From Fimbriimonadaceae bacterium (lineage in GTDB: Bacteria; Armatimonadota; Fimbriimonadia; Fimbriimonadales; Fimbriimonadaceae), in NCBI GenBank assembly GCA_019454105.1, contig CP075364.1, positions 2,545,362-2,609,361 on the forward strand: DNA of 64,000 nucleotides, read 5' to 3'. The stretch's first letter is position 1; each line of letters opens with the position of its first letter. The position numbers were made by a program, and so were the translations under genes. Shown piece by piece: positions 8,799 to 19,050 of this stretch. Under the pieces are notes generated by a model. The model searched no databases and was not told the origin of the DNA. It was given only the letters and a program-made list of their open reading frames with translations.

Positions 8799-10621
8799 GC
8801 GCCGCCGCGCAGCCAGACCTCTTTCTCGAAGGACTTGCTGCTTACAACGAGGGCAGGCTGCAGGACGCCCAAGCCTGGTTGCGCGAACACACGGCTCGGC
8901 ACCCACATGAGCCCGAGGGCAAGCATGTCTTGGCCCTGGTCGTCTCGGCTCTCGGTGAAAAGAATGAGGCGGAGCGCCTGCTCCGCTGGGTCATCGAGAC
9001 GAAAAGGAGCGATGCCCAGGCCTGGAGCAACTACGGCGACGTCCTTCGGCAGCTCGGGAGGATCGATGATGCCCTGGAAGCCCACCATCGCGCGGTCGCG
9101 CTGGATCCGAACCGGGCCGAGAGCCTCAACAACTTAGGCACTGTCCTTTTCGATCAAGAGCGGTACGCCGAAGCCTCGGAGGCCTTTGAGAGGGCGCTGC
9201 GTCTCAGGTCGGACTACCCCGAAGCCCATGCGAACTTGACTCAACCCCTGATCGAGACTGGGCGGTTCGCCCAGGCCCGTCATTCGGCCAGGACCGCGGT
9301 CGCCCTGGATCCAAGCTCGGCGTCGGCACGGATCTGTCTAGGCTTGGCCATGGTCTACGGTGGTCAAGTCGAGGCAGGAGTCGAGGAGTTCCAAAGGGCG
9401 GTCGAGCTGGATCCAAGCAGCGACAAAGCCTGGGGAAACCTCCTGCTCAGGGCGCATTCTTCGAGTTCGCATCCGGCCGAGCAGGCGACGGCATGGGCCC
9501 AGGAATGGGGCGCCATGAAACCTGCAGGGCGTCCAGCCCGCCCCGTCGAGCAGATCCGAAGGGTGGGATTCGTCTGTGGCGACTTCCGGAACCATCCGGT
9601 CGGCCGATTCATCGAGCCGTATCTGGCCAATCATTCCGGACGTTTCGAGGTCTTCTGCTATTCCAACACCGTCCGGGAGGACGAGGTGACGGCCCGGCTC
9701 AAAGCGACCCGCGTGAACTGGCGGGACGTTTCCCAGACCCAGGCCGAAGACGTGGTGCGCCTCGTCGAGTCCGACCAAATCGATCTCTTGATCGACCTGG
9801 CTGGCCACACCGCATTCAACCGTCTTGACGTGTTCGCCCACCGGGCGGCCCCTGTCCAGGCCACCTGGATGGGGTTTCCAGGCACAACGGGACTGTCAAC
9901 CATGGATTGGGCGCTCGTCGATCCGGTCTTGGCACCGAATGGCGACGAGAGGCTTTACGCCGAGCGGCTCGTCCGGTTGAAAGGCTGTTTTCTGCCGGTG
10001 CCCGTCCCGGAACGGTTGCCGGAGTCAGGGGCTGCTCCTTTGGAGGCCAACGGTCACGTGAGGTTTGGCAGTTTCAACAATCCCGCCAAATATAGCCAGG
10101 CGGTCTATGCCCTTTGGGCCAGGATCCTCTCAGAGACTCCCAGTTCGGTTCTCGTCTTCAAATATCGGCTCTTCGGCGACCCTGGGGTGCGCCAGAGCGT
10201 GACTGACCAGATGGCCTTGTTCGGGATCGGGCCCGAGCGGCTCGAGTTCCTCGGGGCGACCAGCCGCCAGGACCATCTTCGGGCGATCGCATCGATTGAT
10301 CTCGTCCTTGACAGTTTCCCGTACTCTGGGGCGACCACGACCTTGGACTGCTTGACCGCAGGCGTGCCGATGGTGACGATGACTGGCGACCGGAACGCTT
10401 CGAGAATGTCGGCCAGCCTCCTGACAGCTTTGGGAGAGACGGGACTCATCGCCTCGGATCCCGAAGAATATGTCTCCATCGTCGCGGGCCTCATCGAAGA
10501 TCCTCAGGCCTTGAAAGAGACCCGCGCCCGGGTCTCAGGAGCCCTGTCCCGTTCGAAGCTCTGCGATCCGTCAGCCTTTGTGCCCGACTTGGAATCCGCC
10601 TTCGCGTCCATGGCCGCTTGA
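8795..10621 (+). CDS. TPR-containing OGT-type glycosyltransferase (GT41), copy 3
   Basis: 608 residues, coupled to copy 2 by an ATGA overlap. Five or six TPRs occupy residues 5-215. Catalytic motifs are GFVCGDFRNHPVGRFIEP, LLIDLAGHTAFNRLDVFA, VQATWMGFPGTTGLSTMD, FGSFNNPAKYSQ and DSFPYSGATTTLDCLTAG. The last gene of the operon; a strong hairpin at 10630-10659 follows, with the flagellin gene converging from the other side. Confidence 0.9.
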   Translation: MSAAAQPDLFLEGLAAYNEGRLQDAQAWLREHTARHPHEPEGKHVLALVVSALGEKNEAERLLRWVIETKRSDAQAWSNYGDVLRQLGRIDDALEAHHRAVALDPNRAESLNNLGTVLFDQERYAEASEAFERALRLRSDYPEAHANLTQPLIETGRFAQARHSARTAVALDPSSASARICLGLAMVYGGQVEAGVEEFQRAVELDPSSDKAWGNLLLRAHSSSSHPAEQATAWAQEWGAMKPAGRPARPVEQIRRVGFVCGDFRNHPVGRFIEPYLANHSGRFEVFCYSNTVREDEVTARLKATRVNWRDVSQTQAEDVVRLVESDQIDLLIDLAGHTAFNRLDVFAHRAAPVQATWMGFPGTTGLSTMDWALVDPVLAPNGDERLYAERLVRLKGCFLPVPVPERLPESGAAPLEANGHVRFGSFNNPAKYSQAVYALWARILSETPSSVLVFKYRLFGDPGVRQSVTDQMALFGIGPERLEFLGATSRQDHLRAIASIDLVLDSFPYSGATTTLDCLTAGVPMVTMTGDRNASRMSASLLTALGETGLIASDPEEYVSIVAGLIEDPQALKETRARVSGALSRSKLCDPSAFVPDLESAFASMAA

Positions 10622-10629
10622 AGTGAAAG

Positions 10630-10659
10630 GGCCCCAGCGTCTTCGTTGACGCTGGGGCC
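10630..10659. terminator. Bidirectional hairpin terminator between OGT operon and flagellin
   Basis: Perfect 12-bp stem GGCCCCAGCGTC / GACGCTGGGGCC with a TTCGTT loop. It lies 8 nt after the OGT3 stop and 23 nt from the flagellin stop. An A-rich flank (GTGAAA) gives U residues on the minus strand; the plus side has only a weak T tract. Confidence 0.8.
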
Positions 10660-10682
10660 ATTCGCCTTTGGGGCTCCAGAAG

Positions 10683-12092
10683 CTATCGCAGGAGTCCGAG
10701 GACGGCCTGCGGGGCCGAGTTCGCCTGAGCCAAGACGCTCAGACCGGACTGCTGAAGGATCTGCAGCTTCGTAAAGTTGGTCATTTCCTCGGCGATGTCG
10801 ACGTCGGCGATCGCGCTCAGGCTCGCAGAGAGGTTCTCCTTCGAGACGTTCAGAGACCGCACGTTCGACTCGATCGTGTTCCGCATGAAGGAACCGATGT
10901 TGCCGCGCGACGTGTTGATCGAGGCGATGGCAGAGTCCAGGGCGGCGATGGCCGCGGTCTGGTCGTTGCCCGTGATGTCGATGTTGCTCAGGCCCAGGGC
11001 GCTGGAGCTGTAGTTGCTCAGGTTCAGGTAGGCGACCTGGTCACCATTGCCGCCGATCAAGAACGAACTTTGGCCGGCGGTGACGGTGGCCACGTTGGTG
11101 GCCGTACCAGCGGAGTTGCCGACAGCCGTCAAGGCGATCGAGTTGCCGTTGGTGTCGCGAAGAGTGAGACCCTTGCCCGAGGCGAACGAAGCCGAAGCCG
11201 AGGCCGTGGCCGTTCCGACGGTATAGATGTAGTTGACAGTGGCGGCAGCATCGACGCCAGCGCTGCTGGTGCTTCCTGAAGCGGTGAGCAACACTCCAGC
11301 AGCGGAAGTGAGGTTGACAGTCGCGTCCGTACCAAAGTTGGCCGAAGTCAGGATGACGGCGCCGGTGGTGCCAAGGTCGGCGGAAACGCCAGTGGTTCCG
11401 GCCGCGCCATTGATCATGCTGAGCACGTTCTGGACGGTCATTCCGTTCGTGACATTGAACTGGAAGCCGTTGATCGAGAACGAACCGGCGGTGACGGTGG
11501 AAGTCGTGCCCGCGAACGTCTGCGTTCCAGTCACGGTGGCCCGTTGGGCCGAGGTCAGGGCCGCGATGTCGAGACGGCCATTGGCGTTCATCGTCACCGA
11601 GCCGAACGTACCGCTGAGAGCGACGTTCGAGTAGTTGCTCGAATTGTTCGACGTGCCATAGGTGCCCGAGCTGCCGTCAAGGAGCTTCTTGCTGCCAAAG
11701 GTGGTCGAACTGGCGATCCGGTTGATCGACGTGAGGATGTTGTTGAGCTGCGTCTGGTTGGCGATCTTCTGGTTCGCGTCCAGCGAGCTGTTGCCGTTGC
11801 CGACAGCCAGGGCACGCGCGTCCCGGAGCAGCCGGCTGACCTCGTCGAGCGCGCCGTCAGCAGTCTTGGCGAAGCTGAGCGCGTTCTGGTTGTTCCTCAG
11901 AGCCGAGTCGAGGCCACCGATCTGAGACCGGAAGTTTTCCGACGCGATCAGGCCCGCCGGATCGTCGGCAGCGTTGTTGATCCGAAGACCGGTCGAGAGA
12001 CGGGTGATCGACTTGCCGACCTCCATCCCTGTGCTGGCGAGGTTCCGATAGGCGGTCATCGCCGTGACGTTAGTGTTGATCCTAAATGACAT
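10683..12092 (-). CDS. Flagellin, copy 1
   Basis: 469 residues with the conserved flagellin N-terminus (MSFRINTNVTAMTAYRNL, TRLSTGLRINNAADDPAGL) and C-terminus (SNVRSLNVSKENLSASLSAI, EEMTNFTKLQILQQSGLSVL). These form the D0/D1 helices of the filament. The centre (about residues 140-400) is rich in Ser, Thr, Ala and Gly and lacks Cys, as expected of a surface-exposed and possibly glycosylated D2/D3 region. GGAGG lies 4 nt before the ATG, a strong Shine-Dalgarno unlike most genes here. It is paralogous to the gene at 59787-61199, and OGT-type glycosyltransferases lie next door. Confidence 0.97.
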   Translation of the reverse strand: MSFRINTNVTAMTAYRNLASTGMEVGKSITRLSTGLRINNAADDPAGLIASENFRSQIGGLDSALRNNQNALSFAKTADGALDEVSRLLRDARALAVGNGNSSLDANQKIANQTQLNNILTSINRIASSTTFGSKKLLDGSSGTYGTSNNSSNYSNVALSGTFGSVTMNANGRLDIAALTSAQRATVTGTQTFAGTTSTVTAGSFSINGFQFNVTNGMTVQNVLSMINGAAGTTGVSADLGTTGAVILTSANFGTDATVNLTSAAGVLLTASGSTSSAGVDAAATVNYIYTVGTATASASASFASGKGLTLRDTNGNSIALTAVGNSAGTATNVATVTAGQSSFLIGGNGDQVAYLNLSNYSSSALGLSNIDITGNDQTAAIAALDSAIASINTSRGNIGSFMRNTIESNVRSLNVSKENLSASLSAIADVDIAEEMTNFTKLQILQQSGLSVLAQANSAPQAVLGLLR

Positions 12093-12209
12093 GTTTCCTC
12101 CGTGAAGTTGCTGGCGCTCTCAGGGCGTTCGCCCATTCGGCCTTCCTGGCCACGAGTCCGACTTGATGGTTCCGCGTTTTTGTAAGGGGCTCCCCTGCGC
12201 AGATTGCTG

Positions 12210-12235
12210 GGATCGGCGATGTCCCACAATTTTGC
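12210..12235 (-). promoter_or_regulatory. Candidate sigma-28-like promoter of flagellin 1
   Basis: On the minus strand GCAAAATT, 10 nt, then GCCGATCC resembles the FliA consensus TAAAGTTT-N11-GCCGATAA. It lies about 118 nt upstream of the ATG. The -10 half matches 6 of 8 positions; the -35 half is loose. Confidence 0.35.
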
Positions 12236-12305
12236 GAGGGTTCGGGTTCGAGAGAGATTCTCCGGGGCCGCCGCGCTCGTCCTAAGGAGAAGGATGGTCG
12301 CCAGG

Positions 12306-12311
12306 TACAAT
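12306..12311 (+). promoter_or_regulatory. Candidate extended -10 box for gyrB
   Basis: GGTACAAT (hexamer TACAAT) lies 54 nt upstream of the gyrB ATG, in the 273-bp divergent spacer with flagellin. No good -35 is seen at 17 bp. The gyrB ATG itself follows TTTTTTAACCCCCC, with no Shine-Dalgarno. Confidence 0.4.
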
Positions 12312-12359
12312 GCGGGTTCAAGAGCAGGTTCCCGTGACTTGACTCGGCAACTTTTTTAA

Positions 12360-14402
<2,043 letters not shown>

Positions 14403-14404
14403 GC

Positions 14405-15229
14405 GTGCTGACGTTTCCCATCCGTTCAGGAAAACTGCAGCTCTCAGCGAGCGTCAGTCGGCCAATCGTTAAGGAAACATCAAAGTTTCAAACAATCGAA
14501 ATCGCCGAGACGGAGGTTTTTGGAAAGGCGCTGTTGCTCGACGGCCACATTCAGCTGACGGAGTTCGACGAGCGCGCCTATCACGAACTGTTGGTCTGGA
14601 TTCCTTTGCTCAATGTTCCAACTCCCAGGCGCGCCTTGATCATTGGGGGAGGGGACGGCGGCGTAGCGAGGGAACTCTGCCGACACCCTGACATCGAGAC
14701 GATCGATATGGTCGAAATCGACGAGGCTGTGGTCAGGCTGTGCCAAGAGCACATGCCGTCAGTCAGTGCCGGCGCGTTCAACGACCCGAGGCTGAAGCTC
14801 CACTTGGAAGACGCTTTTGAATTCGTCAAGCGGTCGAACGAACCCTACGATCTGATCGTGGCCGATTCGACGGACGTCTATGAAGATGAAGAGGGCGAGC
14901 TCAGCGAAAGGCTGTTTACGGTCGAGTTCTATCTTGATTTGCTCCGGATTCTGACCCCGGCTGGCTATGTCGTGACCCAGGCCGACAATCCGGTTTTTTG
15001 CCCCTACTCGCTGCAAGACGTGACCCGGGCGTTCCGATCGGTGTTCCCTTCTGTAGGCTCATATTGGGGCCTCGTGCCCTCCTTTGGCGGTTTCTCGGCC
15101 TTCTGCTGGGGCAGCGACGGCGGCAACCTGCCAGCTTCTTGGGCCGGAGCGGACAGGGCCTACTCGTATCTGGACGAACGAACGTACGCACTCGCCTTTT
15201 CAGGCCTCCCGTTCGCTTCACGTTCTTAA
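14405..15229 (+). CDS. speE: Spermidine synthase-type aminopropyltransferase, copy 1
   Basis: 274 residues from a GTG two nucleotides after the gyrB stop. It has the polyamine synthase fold: an N-terminal beta domain with EVFGKALLLDGHIQLTEFDE, the decarboxylated-SAM motif ALIIGGGDGGVARELCRH, and the DSTD active-site loop (IVADSTDVYEDEE) with both acidic residues. The family transfers an aminopropyl group to putrescine or related amines. A second, different paralogue lies at 39704. The close spacing suggests co-transcription with gyrB. Confidence 0.88.
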   Translation: MLTFPIRSGKLQLSASVSRPIVKETSKFQTIEIAETEVFGKALLLDGHIQLTEFDERAYHELLVWIPLLNVPTPRRALIIGGGDGGVARELCRHPDIETIDMVEIDEAVVRLCQEHMPSVSAGAFNDPRLKLHLEDAFEFVKRSNEPYDLIVADSTDVYEDEEGELSERLFTVEFYLDLLRILTPAGYVVTQADNPVFCPYSLQDVTRAFRSVFPSVGSYWGLVPSFGGFSAFCWGSDGGNLPASWAGADRAYSYLDERTYALAFSGLPFASRS

Positions 15230-15334
15230 TCCCGCTAGCCACAGTCAGTTCGTTAGCAACGGGACACTTGCGTGTCTATTCTGATTCTGGAACCGTTCAT
15301 CACAGGTAAATGTGCTGGTTCTATAGAGAATCTC

Positions 15335-15363
15335 TTGCAGATTTCCCCCCGACAGTCTATACT
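15335..15363 (+). promoter_or_regulatory. Sigma-70-like promoter of the PEP-CTERM gene
   Basis: TTGCAG at 15335-15340 and TATACT at 15358-15363 are separated by exactly 17 bp, the best classical promoter in the window. A 70-nt leader follows, with a 6-bp hairpin (ACGGAT, loop ATCAAA, ATCCGT at 15373-15390) and a GAGAGG Shine-Dalgarno before the ATG. Confidence 0.75.
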
Positions 15364-15437
15364 CGGTGCTAGACGGATATCAAAATCCGTTGTGGCGAAC
15401 TAGGTTCGTCCCTGGTTCGACAGAGAGGTAAAAGCAT

Positions 15438-16199
15438 ATGCACAAGAACCTTCTTATCCTTGCTGGCGTCGTTGCCATGGCCGGTGCGAACGCCCAGAGC
15501 TTGTACAATAACGCCATTCCGGCTGGCCTGGCCGATGAGGGCCTTCGAACTGGCTCTCGCCCAGCTGGTGGTAGCTATTCGGAATGTCAGTTGACCAACA
15601 CGACGGCCGGTTGGAGCGCCGGGTTTGCTGCTACCGGTCTTTACTTCCGGCTTGCGGACGACTTCTCCGTCGGCGGACCGGGTTGGGTCGTGAACAGCAT
15701 CACGGTCTGGGCCTATAACACCGGCGCTACGACGCCGACGATCACGGCCGGCAACATGGTCATCCGTTCGGGCTCGGTGAACGGTGGAGTCGCCGCGACC
15801 GCCGCTTCGTTCACGAACAACGGCTTCACGGACATCTACCGAATCTTCAATGGTCAGCCGGGCGACACCCGCCGGGTTCAGAAGCTGACCTTCACGTTCA
15901 ATGCGGATGTTCTTGCCGCAGGCAATTACTGGATCGACTACTCGTTGACGAACGTCGCTGGCTCGTTGAACCCGTTCAACCCGTCCCTGACGAAAGTCGG
16001 TGCGACCAACACGCCGGGCGCGAACGCGCAGCAGTTCAACCCGACGACGGGTTTGTGGACCAGTGTGATCGACACGGGTTCGAGCACCGTCCAGGATCTC
16101 CCGTTCTGGATCGACGGACAGGTCGTTCCTGAGCCGGGCACCATGATCGCTCTTGGTGCGGGCCTCGCCGCCCTCGCCGCTCGCCGCCGCCGCAAGTAA
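15438..16199 (+). CDS. PEP-CTERM sorted surface/exported protein
   Basis: 253 residues. A signal peptide (MHKNLLILAGVVAMAGANAQ) is followed by a Thr/Asn/Gly-rich beta-type body, and the protein ends in a PEP-CTERM signal: VPEPGT, a hydrophobic stretch MIALGAGLAALAA, then RRRRK. In other bacteria this tail is recognised and cleaved by an exosortase; none is in the window. The body is not assigned. It has its own promoter and a strong terminator, so it is a monocistronic, probably abundant product. A second PEP-CTERM gene is at 32207. Confidence 0.9.
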   Translation: MHKNLLILAGVVAMAGANAQSLYNNAIPAGLADEGLRTGSRPAGGSYSECQLTNTTAGWSAGFAATGLYFRLADDFSVGGPGWVVNSITVWAYNTGATTPTITAGNMVIRSGSVNGGVAATAASFTNNGFTDIYRIFNGQPGDTRRVQKLTFTFNADVLAAGNYWIDYSLTNVAGSLNPFNPSLTKVGATNTPGANAQQFNPTTGLWTSVIDTGSSTVQDLPFWIDGQVVPEPGTMIALGAGLAALAARRRRK

Positions 16200-16223
16200 C
16201 CGCGACGGATCATCCGGCAATCT

Positions 16224-16260
16224 AAGGCTCCCTCGCCGATCAAGGCGGGGGAGCCTTTAA
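16224..16260 (+). terminator. Rho-independent terminator of the PEP-CTERM gene
   Basis: Stem AAGGCTCCCTCGCC / GGCGGGGGAGCCTT (14 bp with one G-U) around a GATCAA loop, ending in TTTAA, 25 nt after the stop codon. Confidence 0.88.
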
Positions 16261-16279
16261 CTTGGGCGATGTCAAACGG

Positions 16280-16294
16280 TAACCTCAAGTTGCA
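16280..16294 (+). promoter_or_regulatory. Candidate leaderless -10 box for the M29 aminopeptidase
   Basis: ACGGTAACCT: hexamer TAACCT at 16280-16285, nine nucleotides before the GTG start. No Shine-Dalgarno. It follows directly after the preceding terminator. Confidence 0.5.
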
Positions 16295-17416
16295 GTGATC
16301 GACCCCCGTGTGACCCGGCTCGCCGAGCTTCTTTGCGACCACTCGACTGCCCTCGGCCCGGATGACCGAGTCCTCGTCCATGGCATCGACGTTCCCGGCG
16401 AGGCTGTCGCCGAGGTCGTCCGGATCGCCCAATCCCGAGGAGCCAAGGTTATGGTCAAGCTCTATTCCAACCGGATCCATCGGCGGTTGCTCGAGGGCAT
16501 GACGGAAGAAGGGGCACGCCTCGTGGCCGACATCGAGCTCTACGAAATGAAGCAGATGACGGCTTACATCTCGCTCAGGGGTTCGAACAACGTTGCCGAG
16601 ACCAGCGGACTGCCAACGGAAAAGCTTCAGATGTGGCAACAACTGCATGCCACGCCGGTTCACATGGAACAAAGGGTGCCTTACACAAAATGGGTTGCTC
16701 TTCGGTGGCCAACGCCCAGCATGGCCCAGCAGGCGATGATGGGCACCGACGCCTTCGAAGACTTCTACTTCAAAGTCTGCACCATGGACTACAAGAAGAT
16801 GGCTCAGGCCGTCAAGCCCTTGGAAGACCTCATGAACCGCACCGATCATGTCCACATCAAAGGGCCTGGAACCGACCTCACGTTCAGCATCAAGGACATT
16901 GGCTCGAAGCCGTGCTATGGCCTCAGGAACATCCCGGACGGTGAGTGTTTTTCATGCCCTGTCCGAGACTCGGTGAACGGCACGATCAGCTTCAACACGG
17001 TCAGCCTTTATCAGGGCACGGAGTTCAAAGACATTCGGTATGCCCTCAAGGACGGCAAGATCATCGAAGCGACGGCTGGGGACCAGACAGAGCGGCTGAA
17101 CCAGATTCTTGACACGGACGAAGGAGCCCGTTACATCGGCGAATGGTCCCTCGGTTTCAATCCGTATGTGCTCCATCCCATGAAGGACACCCTCTTCGAT
17201 GAAAAGATCGCCGGGAGCTTCCACTTCACCCCTGGGAACGCCTACCCTCCGCCGGGCGGAAACGGGAACAAGAGCGCGATCCATTGGGACACGGTCATGA
17301 TCCAGAGGCCCGAATACGGCGGGGGCGAGATCTGGTTTGATGGTGTCCTGATCAGGAAAGACGGGATCTTCCTCTTGCCCGAGCTTAGCGGTCTGAACCC
17401 AGACCAACTCGCCTAA
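16295..17416 (+). CDS. M29-family metallo-aminopeptidase
   Basis: 373 residues from a GTG. The family (AmpS/PepS, thermophilic aminopeptidases) removes N-terminal residues using two metal ions in the cytoplasm. Expected ligands can be placed: Glu in NIPDGECFSCP, Glu in RYIGEWSLGFNP, His in GSFHFTPGNAYPP, and the paired His/Asp in SAIHWDTVM. Length is near the family norm (about 370-410). Its stop shares CTAA with the convergent TPR gene. Confidence 0.88.
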   Translation: MIDPRVTRLAELLCDHSTALGPDDRVLVHGIDVPGEAVAEVVRIAQSRGAKVMVKLYSNRIHRRLLEGMTEEGARLVADIELYEMKQMTAYISLRGSNNVAETSGLPTEKLQMWQQLHATPVHMEQRVPYTKWVALRWPTPSMAQQAMMGTDAFEDFYFKVCTMDYKKMAQAVKPLEDLMNRTDHVHIKGPGTDLTFSIKDIGSKPCYGLRNIPDGECFSCPVRDSVNGTISFNTVSLYQGTEFKDIRYALKDGKIIEATAGDQTERLNQILDTDEGARYIGEWSLGFNPYVLHPMKDTLFDEKIAGSFHFTPGNAYPPPGGNGNKSAIHWDTVMIQRPEYGGGEIWFDGVLIRKDGIFLLPELSGLNPDQLA

Positions 17417-18330
17417 CGGGGAGGCCGCATGAGCTCCCGACTCGCGATCGTGTTGGCCGGGTCGGCTTCCAGGGCCGCCCTGAAGGCTCCTTTCGCCTCC
17501 TCCTCGCGGCCGGCCCGGCGCAGGGCGATCCCCAGCAGGGCATGGGCCTCTGAGTATCCGGGATTTTGGGCCACGGCTTCGCGAAACTCCTCCATGGCGT
17601 CCTCCAAGCGGTCTAGTTCGAGGAGGGACTGACCTCTCCTCGCGTGAAGATCCGCGAATCCAGGAGCCAGTTCCAAGGCCTGACGAAACGCCTGTTCCGC
17701 GTCCGCCCACCGCTGACGGGACATGAAAGCATCGCCAAGCCGCATGAGGTCGGTAGAGTCGTCGGCCTGCGACGGCTTCACGCTCAGAAGCCGGTCGGCG
17801 GCTTCGTCCCAACGGCTCTCATCGGCCAGGCGAATGCCCTCTTGGAACTCCTCGTTCTCCAGTCGCCGATCGAGGCTGACCGCCTCGACGGCCCGGGCGA
17901 GGCCATCACCGTGCCTCCCGGCCCTCATCAGCAGGGCCGCTTCGAACAGCACGGCCTGACCGTAGCGTGGGTTGATCCTGAGGGCGGCCCGAACCTCTTC
18001 GTGCATCTTGTGATACTGGCCCAGGGCGTTGTGGGCAGTGGCGAGGGCGATATGGAGATCAGCGAACCGGGGCCGGATCGCGACCGCGTTCCCTAACGCC
18101 TCGATGGCGGCGACGAAGTCGCCTTGGGCCATGAGGTTCCGCCCGACCCGGCCGAGCGACCCGGCCAAGTAGCTCTTGGCCCGTTGACGGAGCGCGAGAT
18201 CGGGCTCTTTGTTGGCGCATTCCCGGAACCGCTCGGCCGCTTCCTCGAACCGACCCGCCTCATAGGCACGGACGCCCGCGTCAAAATCCTCGCTTCTCCC
18301 GAAGCCAAACCACTTACTGACAAAAGCCAT
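17413..18330 (-). CDS. Tetratricopeptide repeat protein
   Basis: 305 residues, almost entirely TPR helices from about residue 15 to 300 (FDAGVRAYEAGRFEEAAERF, WADAEQAFRQALELAPGFAD, AHALLGIALRRAGREEEAKG). There is no signal peptide, so it is probably a cytosolic scaffold; the partner is unknown. A GAAGGA Shine-Dalgarno precedes the ATG. Its 3' end overlaps the aminopeptidase gene by 4 nt. Confidence 0.85.
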   Translation of the reverse strand: MAFVSKWFGFGRSEDFDAGVRAYEAGRFEEAAERFRECANKEPDLALRQRAKSYLAGSLGRVGRNLMAQGDFVAAIEALGNAVAIRPRFADLHIALATAHNALGQYHKMHEEVRAALRINPRYGQAVLFEAALLMRAGRHGDGLARAVEAVSLDRRLENEEFQEGIRLADESRWDEAADRLLSVKPSQADDSTDLMRLGDAFMSRQRWADAEQAFRQALELAPGFADLHARRGQSLLELDRLEDAMEEFREAVAQNPGYSEAHALLGIALRRAGREEEAKGAFRAALEADPANTIASRELMRPPR

Positions 18331-18422
18331 CGTGTTCCTTCGTCTTCAGACCACTTTGACGGGTGTCGGCGTTCCTACCCAGGGCCCAATTCATTATCGG
18401 GCCCTCGAGAGCCAGGCCCGAG

Positions 18423-18962
18423 TCACTGTTCGGCGGGTCGTCCCAACACGGTGGCGTGGTACGCGACCACTGCGCCAGCCACATGGACGTTCATTGATTT
18501 GCCTTTGCCTTGCATAGGCAAGAAAACCGCCGACTGGCACCGCCGGAGGAGTCCGGGATAAATGCCTCGGACCTCATTTCCCAGCACGAGGCAAGTCTTT
18601 TCTGGATACACCAATTCGTGGTAGGGAACGGCATTGTCTGCGAGCTCGACCGCTATGAGAGTCCAGCCCGTAGCCTCCAAGAGGTCGGCTGACTCGTCGT
18701 GCCGGGCGAACTGCCGCCAGGGAACCCGCCGATGATGACCCATGGAGGGCACCGAAATCATCGGGTCGGGAGGGGTCGGGGTCTTTCCGCTGAGGACCAA
18801 GAGCTTGGCCCCCACCGCGTCGGCCACCCGAAAGAGCCCGCCGACGTTATAGGCATCGTCCCAATCTTGGAGCAAGAAAGCGACTTCGACCCTTGGGGGG
18901 TGGACGGAAGCGTAACTTTGCTGCAGGAGTTTGGCGGCTGATTTGCTCCGCAGAGCCTTCAT
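18423..18962 (-). CDS. SPOUT-class (TrmH/SpoU) RNA 2'-O-methyltransferase
   Basis: 179 residues. The three SpoU motifs are present: motif 1 NVGGLFRVADAVGA, motif 2 CLVLGNEVRGIYPGLLRRC, and motif 3 VFLPMQGKGKSMNVHVAGAV. They form the trefoil-knot SAM site of enzymes that methylate ribose 2'-OH in tRNA or rRNA. No N-terminal RNA-binding extension is present, which is the size of TrmL/TrmH-like enzymes; the target nucleotide cannot be read from sequence. It follows uvrB on the same strand after 88 nt. Confidence 0.85.
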   Translation of the reverse strand: MKALRSKSAAKLLQQSYASVHPPRVEVAFLLQDWDDAYNVGGLFRVADAVGAKLLVLSGKTPTPPDPMISVPSMGHHRRVPWRQFARHDESADLLEATGWTLIAVELADNAVPYHELVYPEKTCLVLGNEVRGIYPGLLRRCQSAVFLPMQGKGKSMNVHVAGAVVAYHATVLGRPAEQ

Positions 18963-19050
18963 GGCGCAAGTTTGGCCCTCCTTAGCCGTTTGCCCGCCAC
19001 TCCTTTGGCCTAGAAGAGAGACGGAACGGCGCGCCGATTAGCTTCTCGGT

